Assembly (NCBI RefSeq): GCF_000768695.1 | Contig: NZ_AVPL01000019.1 | Location: forward strand, 1-62,278 | Source: Knoellia aerolata DSM 18566 | Lineage (GTDB): Bacteria > Actinomycetota > Actinomycetes > Actinomycetales > Dermatophilaceae | Length of the DNA stretch: 62,278 nt | Direction of reading: 5' to 3' | Shown: positions 1 through 8,863 of the stretch, piece by piece | Numbering within the stretch: the stretch's first letter is position 1 | How the letters are laid out: each line of letters opens with the position of its first letter | The notes under the pieces: generated by a model | The model's database searches: none | Seen by the model: only the letters and a program-made list of their open reading frames with translations | Told to the model about the DNA's origin: nothing | Translations under genes and position numbers: made by a program

Positions 1-276
1 GACCTGCGGGGCCCCCTGGCTCGACGACGCGGCCCGGCGCTGGCGCGGCGGGCGCTGCGCCGGTGCGGGCTCGGTGGCGACGGGGCCGCTGTCGCCGTTC
101 TGGCGGGACTTGATGGCGGCGACGAGGTCGCCCTTGCGCATCTTGGCGGTGCCGGAGATGCCCATGCTCGACGCGAGCCCCTGGAGCTCGGCGAGGCGCA
201 TGGCCGTCAACGAACCCGATCGGCGCGGGCTCTGCCCGGATGCCGAGGATGAGTCAAGGGTGGTGGTGTCTGTCAC
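1..276 (-). CDS. rho: Transcription termination factor Rho, N-terminal part (cut by window edge)
   Basis: Rho is the RNA-dependent hexameric helicase that ends transcription. Only the first 92 codons are present; the gene continues past the left edge. Residues about 25-58 form the SAP-like N-terminal module (MRLAELQGLASSMGI, then KMRKGDLVAAI). A Gln/Arg/Pro/Ala-rich stretch follows, the beginning of the long low-complexity insertion typical of actinobacterial Rho. The start is GTG, 7 bases after a GGGAAGG ribosome-binding site. It is the last gene of the leftward argS-lysA-hom-thrC-thrB-rho block, whose order is known in other actinobacteria and supports the call. Confidence 0.9.
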   Translation of the reverse strand, partial: MTDTTTLDSSSASGQSPRRSGSLTAMRLAELQGLASSMGISGTAKMRKGDLVAAIKSRQNGDSGPVATEPAPAQRPPRQRRAASSSQGAPQV

Positions 277-572
277 GAAGGATCCTTCCCCTCGTCAGTG
301 GGCCCGCGCCCGCTCGGGACGGGGCCGAAAATGGGTGTCAGAAGACCTGACGGATTGATCCACGGGTGCCGAGGTCAGCGTGAGGCTGCACCGATCGACC
401 GGCCCAATGTGGTGGATGCATGTCGCGGTAGGCATCGGGGGCAGAAGGCGCCCCCGCCATCAACTTCGACCGCAGCATCAGGGTAACACCTGTCCCGGGG
501 CGCTGCGCGGGACGCGCGGCGGGACGTTCGTGTCGGTTCACCTGCAGGGATGCCGGGTCACGACCCGCCGTG
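277..572 (-). promoter_or_regulatory. thrB-rho intergenic region with candidate rho promoter
   Basis: This 296-base gap has no convincing gene. On the minus strand the hexamer TACCCT (480-485) is the best -10 candidate, which would give rho a leader of nearly 200 bases. A short hairpin (GGGGGC/GCCCCC arms near 437-456) lies inside that leader. A long 5' leader would fit autoregulation of rho, known in other bacteria, but nothing here proves it. Confidence 0.3.
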
Positions 573-1514
573 TCACGGCGTTTCCGACACCGCGAACTCG
601 ACCCCACGACCCGGTATGCCGGGCCGTCGCACCCGCCACGCCGCACCGCCGGCCGTGGTCACCTCGTCCGCCGTTCCCCGGGTCGACAGGACGAGGACGG
701 AGGGTCCTGCTCCGGAGATGACGGCCGCGTGGCCGGCCGCGCGGAGCTCGTCGACGAGCGCCATCGACGCGGGGTACGACGCGCGCCGTGGCTCCTGGTG
801 CAGCCACTCGCGAGTGCCGTCGAGCAGGTGCTCCGGCGCCCGGGTGACCGCGTGGACGAGGAGCGCCGCCCGGGCGGAGTTGGCCGCCGCATCCGACAGC
901 CGGACCTGGGCCGGCAGCACGGCCCGCGCGGTCGCGGTCGAGAGCTGGACCTCCGGGGTGAACACGACGGGGACCACGTCCGGGTGCGGGGCCAGCCGCA
1001 GCGTGGTCGTCCCGCGCTCCGGGTCGTCGGACCACGAGAGGGTGACCCCGCCGTAGACGCTGGCGGACGAGTTGTCGGGGTGGCCCTCGAGCCGCGCCGC
1101 GAGGTCGTTGACCGGGGTGAGGTCCAAGCCCTCGACCGGTCGGCCGTCACGCAGGGCGCGCAGGGCGTGCGCGAGGGCGACGCCCGTGACGATGGCCGTC
1201 GCGGACGACCCGAGACCGCGCCCGTGCGGGACCTCGTTGTCGCACTCGAGCCGGAGTCCGGACGGCGGCTTCTCGCCCAGCTCCTCGAAGGCGTGGACGA
1301 GACTGCGGTGGACGAGGTGCGTCGCGTCGGTGGGGACCGAGCCAGCGCCCTCTCCGGAGACGGTGATCTCGAGAGCGTGATCCGCCAGCACCGTTGCGCG
1401 ACAACGGTCCCAGAGTCCCAGCGCGACCCCGACGGAGTCGAAGCCCGGCCCGAGGTTGGCGCTGCTGGCCGGCACTCGCACGGTCACCCCGGCGCCCGGC
1501 TGCCACTCCCCCAC
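573..1514 (-). CDS. thrB: Homoserine kinase
   Basis: Phosphorylates homoserine to O-phosphohomoserine, the substrate of ThrC, in the cytoplasm. The 313-residue GHMP kinase shows the N-terminal VRVPASSANLGPGFDSVG motif, the ATP-binding glycine loop PHGRGLGSSA at residues 96-105, and a C-terminal SGAGPSVLVLS segment. Length is normal for the family. The frame stays open far upstream into thrC, but the start is set at GTG 1514, two bases past the thrC stop, with GAGG six bases before it. Translation is probably coupled to thrC, so kinase and synthase are made together. Confidence 0.93.
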   Translation of the reverse strand: MGEWQPGAGVTVRVPASSANLGPGFDSVGVALGLWDRCRATVLADHALEITVSGEGAGSVPTDATHLVHRSLVHAFEELGEKPPSGLRLECDNEVPHGRGLGSSATAIVTGVALAHALRALRDGRPVEGLDLTPVNDLAARLEGHPDNSSASVYGGVTLSWSDDPERGTTTLRLAPHPDVVPVVFTPEVQLSTATARAVLPAQVRLSDAAANSARAALLVHAVTRAPEHLLDGTREWLHQEPRRASYPASMALVDELRAAGHAAVISGAGPSVLVLSTRGTADEVTTAGGAAWRVRRPGIPGRGVEFAVSETP

Positions 1515-1516
1515 GG

Positions 1517-2605
1517 TCAGCCCTCGAAGCCGAGGACCTCGGCGACGGCCTGGGCCTCGGCGGCCACCTTGACCGGCTCGATCTCCGAGCCGTCCGCGGT
1601 GCGCAGGGCCCACTGCGGGTCCTTGAGGCCGTGTCCGGTGACGGTGCAGACGATCGTCGCGCCGGGCGGGACCTGGCCGCGCTCGCTCGCCTGCATCAGG
1701 CCGGCGATGCTCGCCGCGGACCCGGGCTCGACGAAGATGCCCTCGGTCGAGGACAGGAGCCGGTGCGCCGCGAGGATCTGCTCGTCGGTGACCGACTCGA
1801 TGCGGCCACCCGACTGGTCGCGAGCCTCCTCGGCCTGGCGCCACGACGCCGGGTTCCCGATGCGGATCGCCGTGGCGATCGTCTCGGGGTCGTCGACGGG
1901 GTGGCCGAGGACGATGGGCGCCGCACCGGCGGCCTGGAAGCCCCACATCTGCGGGGTCCGGGTCGCGACGGCCGGCAGGCCCTCGGCGTCTGTGGCGTAC
2001 TCGGTGTAGCCCCGCCAGTAGGCCGTGATGTTTCCGGCGTTGCCGACCGGGAGCACGTGGATGTCGGGCGCGTCGCCGAGGGCGTCGACGATCTCGAACG
2101 CGGCGGTCTTCTGTCCCTCGATGCGTGCGGGGTTGACCGAGTTGACGAGCTCGACCGGATGGATCTCCGCGAGCTTGCGCGCGACGGTGAGGCAGATGTC
2201 GAAGTTGCCGTCGACCTGGATGAGCGTCGCGCCGTGCGCGATCGCCTGGCTGAGCTTGCCCATCGCGATCTTGCCCTCGGGGACGAGGACCGCGCAGGTC
2301 ATGCCGGCCTTCGTGGCGTATGCCGCCGCCGACGCGCTCGTGTTGCCGGTGCTCGCGCAGATGACCGCCTTCGCGCCGCGCCCCTTGGCGAAGGAGATGG
2401 CGGTCGTCATCCCGCGGTCCTTGAACGAGCCGGTCGGGTTGAGACCCTCGTACTTGACGAGGACGTTGGCGCCGACCAGCCCGGAGAGGTGCTCGGCCGG
2501 GATGAGCGGCGTCCCCCCCTCCTGCAGGGTCACGACCGGTGAGCCGGACAGCATCGGCAGGCGGTCGGCATACTCACGGATGACTCCGCGCCACAGGTGT
2601 GCCAC
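1517..2605 (-). CDS. thrC: Threonine synthase
   Basis: PLP enzyme converting O-phosphohomoserine to threonine. The 362-residue protein carries the PLP-lysine motif [12 protein letters not shown] (Lys about 62) and the phosphate-cradle region [14 protein letters not shown]. The size fits the short actinobacterial class. The start is GTG 2605 with AAGGAG six bases upstream; the longer upstream open frame is antisense to hom in a different frame and is rejected. hom ends only one base upstream and thrB begins two bases downstream, so the three genes form one tightly packed unit. Confidence 0.94.
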   Translation of the reverse strand: MAHLWRGVIREYADRLPMLSGSPVVTLQEGGTPLIPAEHLSGLVGANVLVKYEGLNPTGSFKDRGMTTAISFAKGRGAKAVICASTGNTSASAAAYATKAGMTCAVLVPEGKIAMGKLSQAIAHGATLIQVDGNFDICLTVARKLAEIHPVELVNSVNPARIEGQKTAAFEIVDALGDAPDIHVLPVGNAGNITAYWRGYTEYATDAEGLPAVATRTPQMWGFQAAGAAPIVLGHPVDDPETIATAIRIGNPASWRQAEEARDQSGGRIESVTDEQILAAHRLLSSTEGIFVEPGSAASIAGLMQASERGQVPPGATIVCTVTGHGLKDPQWALRTADGSEIEPVKVAAEAQAVAEVLGFEG

Positions 2606-2606
2606 G

Positions 2607-3989
2607 TCAGGCTCCTTCCACGCGCATCCACGAGACGACCTTGTCGACCGTGTCCAGACCCGTGAGTGCGGCAACCGTCGCGGAGAGCGACGCGTCGGGT
2701 GCGCGGTGGGTGACGACGACGAGCTCGGCGCGCGAGCTCTCGCCGTCACCGAGGACGCGCTGGCGCACCGTCTCGATGGAGACCCCGTGGTCGGCGAAGA
2801 CGGACGCGACCGAGGCGAGCACGCCCGGGCGGTCGGCCACGGCGAGGCTGATGTGGTACCTCGTCATCGCCTCACCCATCGCGACGACGGGGAGGTCGGC
2901 GTAGGCGGACTCCACCGGGCCGTGACCACCCGCGAGGCGGTGGCGGGCGACCGCCACGACGTCGCCGAGCACCGCCGACGACGTGGGGTCACCGCCGGCA
3001 CCCCTGCCGTAGAACATCAGCTCGCCGGCGGCGCGCGCCTCGACGAAGACGGCGTTGTAGGCGTCATGCACCGACGCGAGCGGGTGCGAACGCTTGATCA
3101 TCGCCGGGTGGACCCGCACGCTCACACCGCTCGGGACCCCGGACTCGTCGCGCAGGAGCTCGCAGATCGCGAGCAGCTTGACGACGGCGTCCATCTCGCG
3201 GGCGGCCTGGACGTCTGCGGCCGTCACCTCGGTGATGCCCTCGCGGTGCACCTGGGCACTGGACACCCGGGTGTGGAAGGCGAGCGACGCGAGGATGGCG
3301 GCCTTGGCGGCGGCGTCGAAGCCCTCGACGTCGGCGGTCGGGTCGGCCTCGGCGTACCCCAGAGCCTGCGCCTGCTCGACGGTCTCGGCGAACCCGGCGC
3401 CCGAGCTGTCCATCTTGTCGAGGACGAAGTTGGTCGTGCCGTTGACGATGCCGAGGACGCGCTGGACGTCGTCGCCGACGAGCGACTCACGCATGGGCCG
3501 CACGATCGGGATCGCACCGGCGACGGCGGCCTCGTAGTAGAGGTCGACACCGGCGTCGGCGGCCGCGGCGTACAGCGTCGGCCCGTCCTCGCCGAGAAGC
3601 GCCTTGTTGGCGGTGACCACCGACGCCCCGTGCTTCATCGCGGTGAGGATGAGCCCACGCGCGGGGTCGATGCCCCCGATGACCTCGATGACCACGTCGG
3701 CGCTGCGCACGAGGGTGTCGGCGTCGGCGGTGAACAGGGACGGGTCGACCGGGACGTCGGGACGCGCCCGCTCGGGGCGGCGCACGGCGATGCCGATGAG
3801 GTCGAGGCGGGCACCGACACGGGCAGCGAGGTCGTCGGCGTTCGTGACGAGCATCGTCGCGACGGCGGAGCCCACGACGCCACAGCCCAGCAGGGCGACC
3901 TTGAGGGCGGGCTCCGCGGGTCGGACGGGCACGGCCATCTCGCTCTCCTCCTCGGGCGTCACGGGCTGGTCATCACGGTGCTGCGACAT
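2607..3989 (-). CDS. hom: Homoserine dehydrogenase with ACT domain
   Basis: Reduces aspartate semialdehyde to homoserine, the commitment step to threonine, methionine and isoleucine. Domains in order: NAD(P) Rossmann fold (GCGVVG, residues 35-40), catalytic region ([29 protein letters not shown]), and a C-terminal ACT domain from about residue 375 ([19 protein letters not shown]), the usual site of threonine feedback. At 460 residues it is full length. The ATG shares one base with the lysA stop. A second in-frame ATG at residue 18 is a possible alternative start. Confidence 0.94.
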   Translation of the reverse strand: MSQHRDDQPVTPEEESEMAVPVRPAEPALKVALLGCGVVGSAVATMLVTNADDLAARVGARLDLIGIAVRRPERARPDVPVDPSLFTADADTLVRSADVVIEVIGGIDPARGLILTAMKHGASVVTANKALLGEDGPTLYAAAADAGVDLYYEAAVAGAIPIVRPMRESLVGDDVQRVLGIVNGTTNFVLDKMDSSGAGFAETVEQAQALGYAEADPTADVEGFDAAAKAAILASLAFHTRVSSAQVHREGITEVTAADVQAAREMDAVVKLLAICELLRDESGVPSGVSVRVHPAMIKRSHPLASVHDAYNAVFVEARAAGELMFYGRGAGGDPTSSAVLGDVVAVARHRLAGGHGPVESAYADLPVVAMGEAMTRYHISLAVADRPGVLASVASVFADHGVSIETVRQRVLGDGESSRAELVVVTHRAPDASLSATVAALTGLDTVDKVVSWMRVEGA

Positions 3990-5428
3990 CAGCTGCTCCC
4001 GACGTCGAGGGCGAGCAGGTCGTCGATGGTCTCACGGCGGACGAGGACGCGTGCCGCGCCGTCTCGGACGGCGAGCACCGGCGGCCGCGGGGTGTGGTTG
4101 TACTGGCTGGACAGGGCGCGGCAGTAGGCCCCCGTGCCGGGCACGGCGATGAGGTCGCCGGGGCGGGTGTCCGCAGGCAGCCACTCGTCCTGGACGACGA
4201 TGTCCCCGCTCTCGCAGTGCTTGCCGACGACGCGGGCGAGCATCGGGGCGGCGTCCGAGCTGCGGCTCGCGAGCGTGCAGGAGTAGTCGGCCTCGTAGAG
4301 GGCCGGTCGCACGTTGTCGCTCATCCCGCCGTCGACGGAGACGTAGGCCCGCGAGTGGAGGTCGCCCAGCTGCACCTCCTTGACCGTGCCCACCTCGTAG
4401 AGGGTGAACGTCGAGGGGCCCACGATCGCCCGGCCCGGCTCGACGGACACCCGCGGGACCCGCGTGAGGGCCTCGTCGCCGAGGGCTGCGAACTCGTGCC
4501 GGACGATGTCGGCGAGCTGCGCGGCGAGGTGCTCCGGCGGGAGCGGCGTGTGCTGCGAGGTGTAGGCCATCCCGAAGCCGCCGCCCAGGTCGATCTCGGG
4601 GCTGTGGTGCCCGAGCTCGGTCGCGACCTGCCGGTGCAGCCCCACGAGCCGGCGGGCGCTGAGCTCGAAGCCCCCGGTGTCGAAGATCTGGCTGCCGATG
4701 TGCGAGTGCAGCCCGCGCAGGTCGAGGCGGTCGTGGGCGAGGACCGTGCGAGCCGCCTCGAGGGCCTGCCCCTCGGAGAGGCTGAAGCCGAACTTCTGGT
4801 CCTCGTGGCCGGTCGCGATGAACTCGTGCGTGTGCGCCTCGACACCGACGGTCACCCGGATCATGACCGGCGCGACGACCCCGAGCGAGGTGGCGACGTC
4901 CGCCACGCGCTCGATCTCGGTGAAGGAGTCGAGGACGATCCGCCCGACGCCGTACTCGAGGGCCGCCCGGATCTCCTCGACCGACTTGTTGTTGCCGTGG
5001 AAGCCGATCCGCTCCGGCGGGAAGCCGGCCCGGCGGGCGACCGCGAGCTCTCCGCCACTGCAGACGTCGAGCGAGAGTCCCTCCTCGGCGACCCACCTCG
5101 CGACCGACGTGCACAGGAAGGCCTTGCCGGCGTAGTAGACGTCGGCTCCCCCGCACACCTGCGCGAAGGCGTCCGCGAAGCCGTCACGGAAGGCGCGGGC
5201 CCGCGACCGGAAGTCCTGCTCGTCGAGGACGTATGCCGCCGTGCCGTACTCGCGCGCGAGGCTCACCACGTCGACGCCCGCCACCGTGAGGCGCCCCTCG
5301 GCGTCGCGCCGCACCGTCTCCGGCCACAGCTGCGGCAGCAGGGCCATGACGTCGTCGGGGTGCGGGAGGTAGAGCGGCGGGCCGCCATACCCCTCCGCGT
5401 GGAGGGCGCCGGCCTCGTGCGAACGCAT
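3989..5428 (-). CDS. lysA: Diaminopimelate decarboxylase
   Basis: PLP enzyme making lysine from meso-diaminopimelate, the last step of lysine synthesis. The 479-residue fold type III protein has the PLP lysine in YYAGKAFLC (Lys about 102), the glycine loop DLGGGFGMAY, and the C-terminal CESGD motif that completes the active site across the dimer. The start ATG follows a GAGGGA site. It lies 11 bases after argS and overlaps hom by one base. Co-transcription with hom-thrC-thrB puts both outputs of aspartate semialdehyde in one operon. Confidence 0.94.
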   Translation of the reverse strand: MRSHEAGALHAEGYGGPPLYLPHPDDVMALLPQLWPETVRRDAEGRLTVAGVDVVSLAREYGTAAYVLDEQDFRSRARAFRDGFADAFAQVCGGADVYYAGKAFLCTSVARWVAEEGLSLDVCSGGELAVARRAGFPPERIGFHGNNKSVEEIRAALEYGVGRIVLDSFTEIERVADVATSLGVVAPVMIRVTVGVEAHTHEFIATGHEDQKFGFSLSEGQALEAARTVLAHDRLDLRGLHSHIGSQIFDTGGFELSARRLVGLHRQVATELGHHSPEIDLGGGFGMAYTSQHTPLPPEHLAAQLADIVRHEFAALGDEALTRVPRVSVEPGRAIVGPSTFTLYEVGTVKEVQLGDLHSRAYVSVDGGMSDNVRPALYEADYSCTLASRSSDAAPMLARVVGKHCESGDIVVQDEWLPADTRPGDLIAVPGTGAYCRALSSQYNHTPRPPVLAVRDGAARVLVRRETIDDLLALDVGSS

Positions 5429-5439
5429 CGGTCAGTCCC

Positions 5440-7086
5440 TCACATGCGCTCGGGCGCGCTGACGCCGAGCAGGTCGAGACCGTTGGCGAGCACCTGCCGG
5501 GTGGCGTCGTTGAGCCGCAGCCGCGTGCGGTGGAGGTCGGTGACCTCCTCCTCGGCGTTCATCGGCCGGACCCGGCAGGTGTCGTACCACTTGTGGTAGC
5601 GGCCGGCCAGGTCCTCGAGGTAGCGCGCGACCCGGTGCGGCTCGCGCAGCTGCGCCGCGTGGGCCACGACCCGCGGGAAGTCGCCGAGAGTGGCGAGCAG
5701 GGTCGCCTCCGTCGGGTCCGCGAGCAGCGACGGGTCGAAGCCGTCCTCGGCGCTGACGCCGTCCTCAGCCGCGAGACGCGAGACGTTGGCGGTGCGGGCG
5801 TGGGCGTACTGGACGTAGAAGACGGGGTTGTCGTTGGTCTGCTTGCGCAGCTCCTCGCCCTCGAGGCTCAGCGGGCTGTCCGCGGGGTAGCGGGCGAGGC
5901 TGTAGCGGATGGCGTCGCTGCCGATCCAGCGGATGACGTCGGCGAGCTCGACGATGTTGCCGGCGCGCTTGGACAGCTTGGCCCCCCCGAGGTTGACGAG
6001 CTGCCCGATCCGGACCTCGATGTTGTGCTCCGGGTCGTCGCCCGCCGCTGCGGCGATGGCCTTGAGCCGGTTGATGTACCCGTGGTGGTCCGCGCCCAGG
6101 AGGTAGATCTTCTCGTCGAAGCCCCGGTCCTTCTTGCTGAGGTAGTAGGCGGCGTCGGCGGCGAAGTAGGTGGGCTCGCCGTTGGCCCGGATGAGCACCC
6201 GGTCCTTGTCGTCGCCGAAGTCGGTCGTGCGCAGCCACACCGCGCCGCCCTCGTCGAAGACGTGCCCCTGCTCGCGCAGCCGGTCCACGCTCTTCTCGAC
6301 CGCGCCGCCGTCGTGAAGCGTCGCCTCGGAGAACCAGACGTCGAAGTGGACGCCGAAGCTCTCGAGCGTGGCCCGGATCTCGGCGAGCTGCGCCTCGTAG
6401 CCGATCCGGCGTGCCAGCACGAGCGCGTCCGCCTCGGGCAGGTCCAGGAGGTCGGGCCGCTGCTCGAGCGCCGCGGCGGCGAGGTCGTCGACGTAGGCAC
6501 CGGGGTAGCCGCCCTCGGGCGTGGGTTCACCCTTGGCTCGGGCGAGGACGCTGGCGCCGAAGACGTCCATCTGGGTGCCGGCGTCGTTGATGTAGTACTC
6601 GGCGGTGACGTCCGCGCCGGACGCGACGAGCAGCCGCCGCATCGCGTCGCCGAGGGCCGCCCACCGGGTGTGGCCGATGTGCAGCGGACCGGTGGGGTTG
6701 GCGGAGATGAACTCGAGGTTGATCGTGTGGCCCGCCTCGGCGTCGTTGCGACCGTATGCCGGCCCCGCGTCGACGATGCTCCGCGCCAGCTCGCCCGCGC
6801 TCGCCGTGTCGAGCGTGATGTTGAGGAACCCCGGTCCGGCGACGTCTACCGCGGAGATCCCGGCCACGTCGAGCAGACGTGCGACGAGGGTGGTCGCGAG
6901 GTCGCGCGGCGGCACCCCGGCCGGCTTGGCGAGCTGGAGCGCGATGTTCGTGGACCAGTCGCCGTGGTCGCGGTTGCGGGGCCGCTCCACGCGCACGTCG
7001 TCCGGCACGGGGGCGCTGAGATCTCCGGCGGCGGCGGCCTCGACCAGGGCAGCCCTGATCGCGGAGGACAGTTCTTCGGGAGTCAC
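5440..7086 (-). CDS. argS: Arginyl-tRNA synthetase
   Basis: Class I synthetase charging tRNA-Arg. The 548-residue protein has the N-terminal Add-1 domain, the HIGH signature in ANPTGPLHIGHTR (residues 136-139), a KLSKRAGN segment equivalent to KMSK, and a C-terminal anticodon-binding helical domain with YVQYAHAR and YHKWYDTCRV. The start GTG 7086 has no good ribosome-binding site but lies six bases after a TAGACT -10 element (7093-7098), so the transcript is probably leaderless. The response regulator gene ends 9 bases upstream and contains this promoter at its 3' end. Confidence 0.95.
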   Translation of the reverse strand: MTPEELSSAIRAALVEAAAAGDLSAPVPDDVRVERPRNRDHGDWSTNIALQLAKPAGVPPRDLATTLVARLLDVAGISAVDVAGPGFLNITLDTASAGELARSIVDAGPAYGRNDAEAGHTINLEFISANPTGPLHIGHTRWAALGDAMRRLLVASGADVTAEYYINDAGTQMDVFGASVLARAKGEPTPEGGYPGAYVDDLAAAALEQRPDLLDLPEADALVLARRIGYEAQLAEIRATLESFGVHFDVWFSEATLHDGGAVEKSVDRLREQGHVFDEGGAVWLRTTDFGDDKDRVLIRANGEPTYFAADAAYYLSKKDRGFDEKIYLLGADHHGYINRLKAIAAAAGDDPEHNIEVRIGQLVNLGGAKLSKRAGNIVELADVIRWIGSDAIRYSLARYPADSPLSLEGEELRKQTNDNPVFYVQYAHARTANVSRLAAEDGVSAEDGFDPSLLADPTEATLLATLGDFPRVVAHAAQLREPHRVARYLEDLAGRYHKWYDTCRVRPMNAEEEVTDLHRTRLRLNDATRQVLANGLDLLGVSAPERM

Positions 7087-7095
7087 CCGTGGAGT

Positions 7096-7530
7096 CTATT
7101 GGTCGCTCTCGTGGGGCCTGCCGTTGACCGCGAGCCGTGAGACGACGTCGACCAGCTCGACCGGGTCGAAGGGCTTGGCGACGAACGCGTCGAACCCGGC
7201 GAGAGCGGCCTCGCTGCGGTCGTGGGCGGTCGTGGATGCCGTGACGAGCACGCTCGGCACGTGCGCCAGGCGGGGGTGAGACCGGATCGCGGCGATCGCC
7301 CACCAGCCGTCCCGGCGGGGGGTCTGGGCGTCGAGGACGATGACGTCGGGGGTGCGGGACGAGGGGTCGATGAGGTGGCTCATGGCCTCGTGGCCGTCGG
7401 CCGCGAGGAGGACGTCGAAACCCTCGAGCTCGAGGTTGATCCGGATGATCTCCCGGATCGAGTCGATGTCGTCGCACACGAGGACCAGGGGACGGTCGGA
7501 GACCGTCGACGCAGCCTCCCCTGATTCCAT
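7096..7530 (-). CDS. Single-domain response regulator (receiver only)
   Basis: A stand-alone CheY-like receiver of 144 residues with no output domain. The phosphorylation set is intact: acidic pair Asp20-Asp21 (LVCDD), phospho-acceptor Asp67 (VIVLDAQTPRRDGW), the Thr/Ser switch in VTAST, and Lys119 in VAKPFDP. No histidine kinase is nearby, so its partner is unknown. The ATG lies seven bases after TAGAGT (7538-7543), pointing to a leaderless message. It sits just upstream of argS; any functional link with aminoacylation is unproven. Confidence 0.85.
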   Translation of the reverse strand: MESGEAASTVSDRPLVLVCDDIDSIREIIRINLELEGFDVLLAADGHEAMSHLIDPSSRTPDVIVLDAQTPRRDGWWAIAAIRSHPRLAHVPSVLVTASTTAHDRSEAALAGFDAFVAKPFDPVELVDVVSRLAVNGRPHESDQ

Positions 7531-7604
7531 GGGGGCAACTCTAGGCTGCTACCCTCCGTGGCAGCCCAACAAGGCCCGGACCCGCTGGAGACAGCACGGT
7601 CCGA

Positions 7605-7676
7605 GCCCCCGTAGCTCAGGGGATAGAGCACCGCCCTCCGGAGGCGGGGGCGCAGGTTCGAATCCTGCCGGGGGCA
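7605..7676 (+). tRNA. tRNA-Arg (anticodon CCG)
   Basis: A complete cloverleaf can be drawn. Acceptor GCCCCCG pairs with CGGGGGC, followed by discriminator A. The D stem is GCTC/GAGC, the anticodon stem CCGCC/GGCGG with loop CTCCGGA, so the anticodon is CCG, reading CGG. The T arm is GCAGG-TTCGAAT-CCTGC. Only ACC follows, so CCA is not fully encoded. A hairpin terminator begins five bases later. Confidence 0.96.
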
Positions 7677-7680
7677 CCCG

Positions 7681-7723
7681 ACGAATGGCCTGGACAGCGC
7701 GAAGCGGCGTCCGGGCCATTCGT
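7681..7723 (+). terminator. Hairpin terminator of tRNA-Arg
   Basis: ACGAATGGCC pairs with GGCCATTCGT (10 bp), extended inward by a T-G wobble and GGAC/GTCC. CTTGG follows with no long T-run. It lies directly downstream of the tRNA and upstream of the oppositely oriented CNNM gene end. Confidence 0.75.
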
Positions 7724-7804
7724 CTTGGCCCACGGCGGAAGCAACCGCGCTCGAAGGACGTGAGAGCGCCGACCCGGACCCGACCACGAGGGGCTCAGCC
7801 GGGC

Positions 7805-8863
7805 TCAGACACGGCGGCGCGTCCAGCGGTCGCCGTGCGAGGAGTCCGTCACCTCGCCGACGAGCTCCTCGATGACGTCCTCGAGGAAGACGACACCGAG
7901 CACCGCACCGTCGTCGCCGACGACCCGAGCCAGGTGTGAGCCGGTGCGCTGCATCGTCGCCAGCACCGACTCGACCTCGTCGTCACGGCGGACGTTGGCC
8001 ATGCGGCGGACCCGCTTGGCGGGCACCGGCTGGAGCCGCTCCTGCTCGTCGGCGAAGAGGACGTCCTTGAGGTGGAGGTAGCCGGACAGCGTTCCGGCCC
8101 CGTCGACGACCGGGTAGCGGGAGAACCCGTGCCGCGCGACGAGCCGCTCGATCTCGTCCGGCGTGGTCCCCGTGCCGACGGAGACCACGCGGTCGAGCGG
8201 CACACCGACGTCGCCGGCGTCCTTGTCGCTGAACTCGAGGGCAGCGCCGAGCAGGCCGTACTGCTCGGGCTCGACGAGACCCTCCTTGTGCGACTCCGAG
8301 ACGATCTGGGCGACCTCCTCCGCGGTGAAGGCGGAGGCGAGCTCGTCGCGCGGCTCGACCCCCAGGGCCCGCACGATGCGCTTGGAGATCCAGTCCATCG
8401 CATTGATGACCGGCTTGACCACCCTGGACACCATGACGAGCGCGGGAACGAGGGCGATCGCGGCGCGCTCGGGCGTCGCGATGGAGAGGTTCTTGGGGAT
8501 CATCTCGCCGACGACGACGTGGAGGAACACGACGATGAGCAGGGCGAGCGCGAGGGCGACGACGTCCGCGACCTCCTCCGGTGCGCCGACCGCCTCGACG
8601 GGACCGACGAGCGCGTGGTGCAGCGCCGCCTCGGAGATGGCGCCGAGGAGAACCGAGCAGACGGTGATCCCGAGCTGTGCGGTCGCGAGCAGGATGCCGG
8701 TGCGCGAGAGGGCGTCCAGGGCGGCACGGGCGCCGCGGCTGCCCTGCTCCGCGAGGGGTTCGAGCTGGCTGCGGCGCGCGGACATGGCGGCGAACTCGGC
8801 CCCGACGAAGAACGCGTTGGCGAGGAGCAGCACGACGGTGATGAGGACGGTCCCGAGACTCAT
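7805..8863 (-). CDS. CNNM (DUF21)/CBS-domain membrane protein, second of a pair
   Basis: Member of the CNNM/CorC-type family linked to Mg2+/Co2+ homeostasis. The 352-residue protein begins with membrane segments (TVLITVVLLLANAFFVGAEFAAMSA shape, then helices around residues 60-85 and 95-120) containing the family signature GEMIPKNLSIATPE. Two CBS domains follow (HGFSRYPVVDGAG and VVGDDGAVLGVVFLEDVIEELVG), where adenine nucleotides usually bind. The ATG overlaps the upstream stop as ATGA, indicating coupling. The longer upstream open frame is rejected because it runs through the partner gene. Transported ion not determinable. Confidence 0.88.
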   Translation of the reverse strand: MSLGTVLITVVLLLANAFFVGAEFAAMSARRSQLEPLAEQGSRGARAALDALSRTGILLATAQLGITVCSVLLGAISEAALHHALVGPVEAVGAPEEVADVVALALALLIVVFLHVVVGEMIPKNLSIATPERAAIALVPALVMVSRVVKPVINAMDWISKRIVRALGVEPRDELASAFTAEEVAQIVSESHKEGLVEPEQYGLLGAALEFSDKDAGDVGVPLDRVVSVGTGTTPDEIERLVARHGFSRYPVVDGAGTLSGYLHLKDVLFADEQERLQPVPAKRVRRMANVRRDDEVESVLATMQRTGSHLARVVGDDGAVLGVVFLEDVIEELVGEVTDSSHGDRWTRRRV

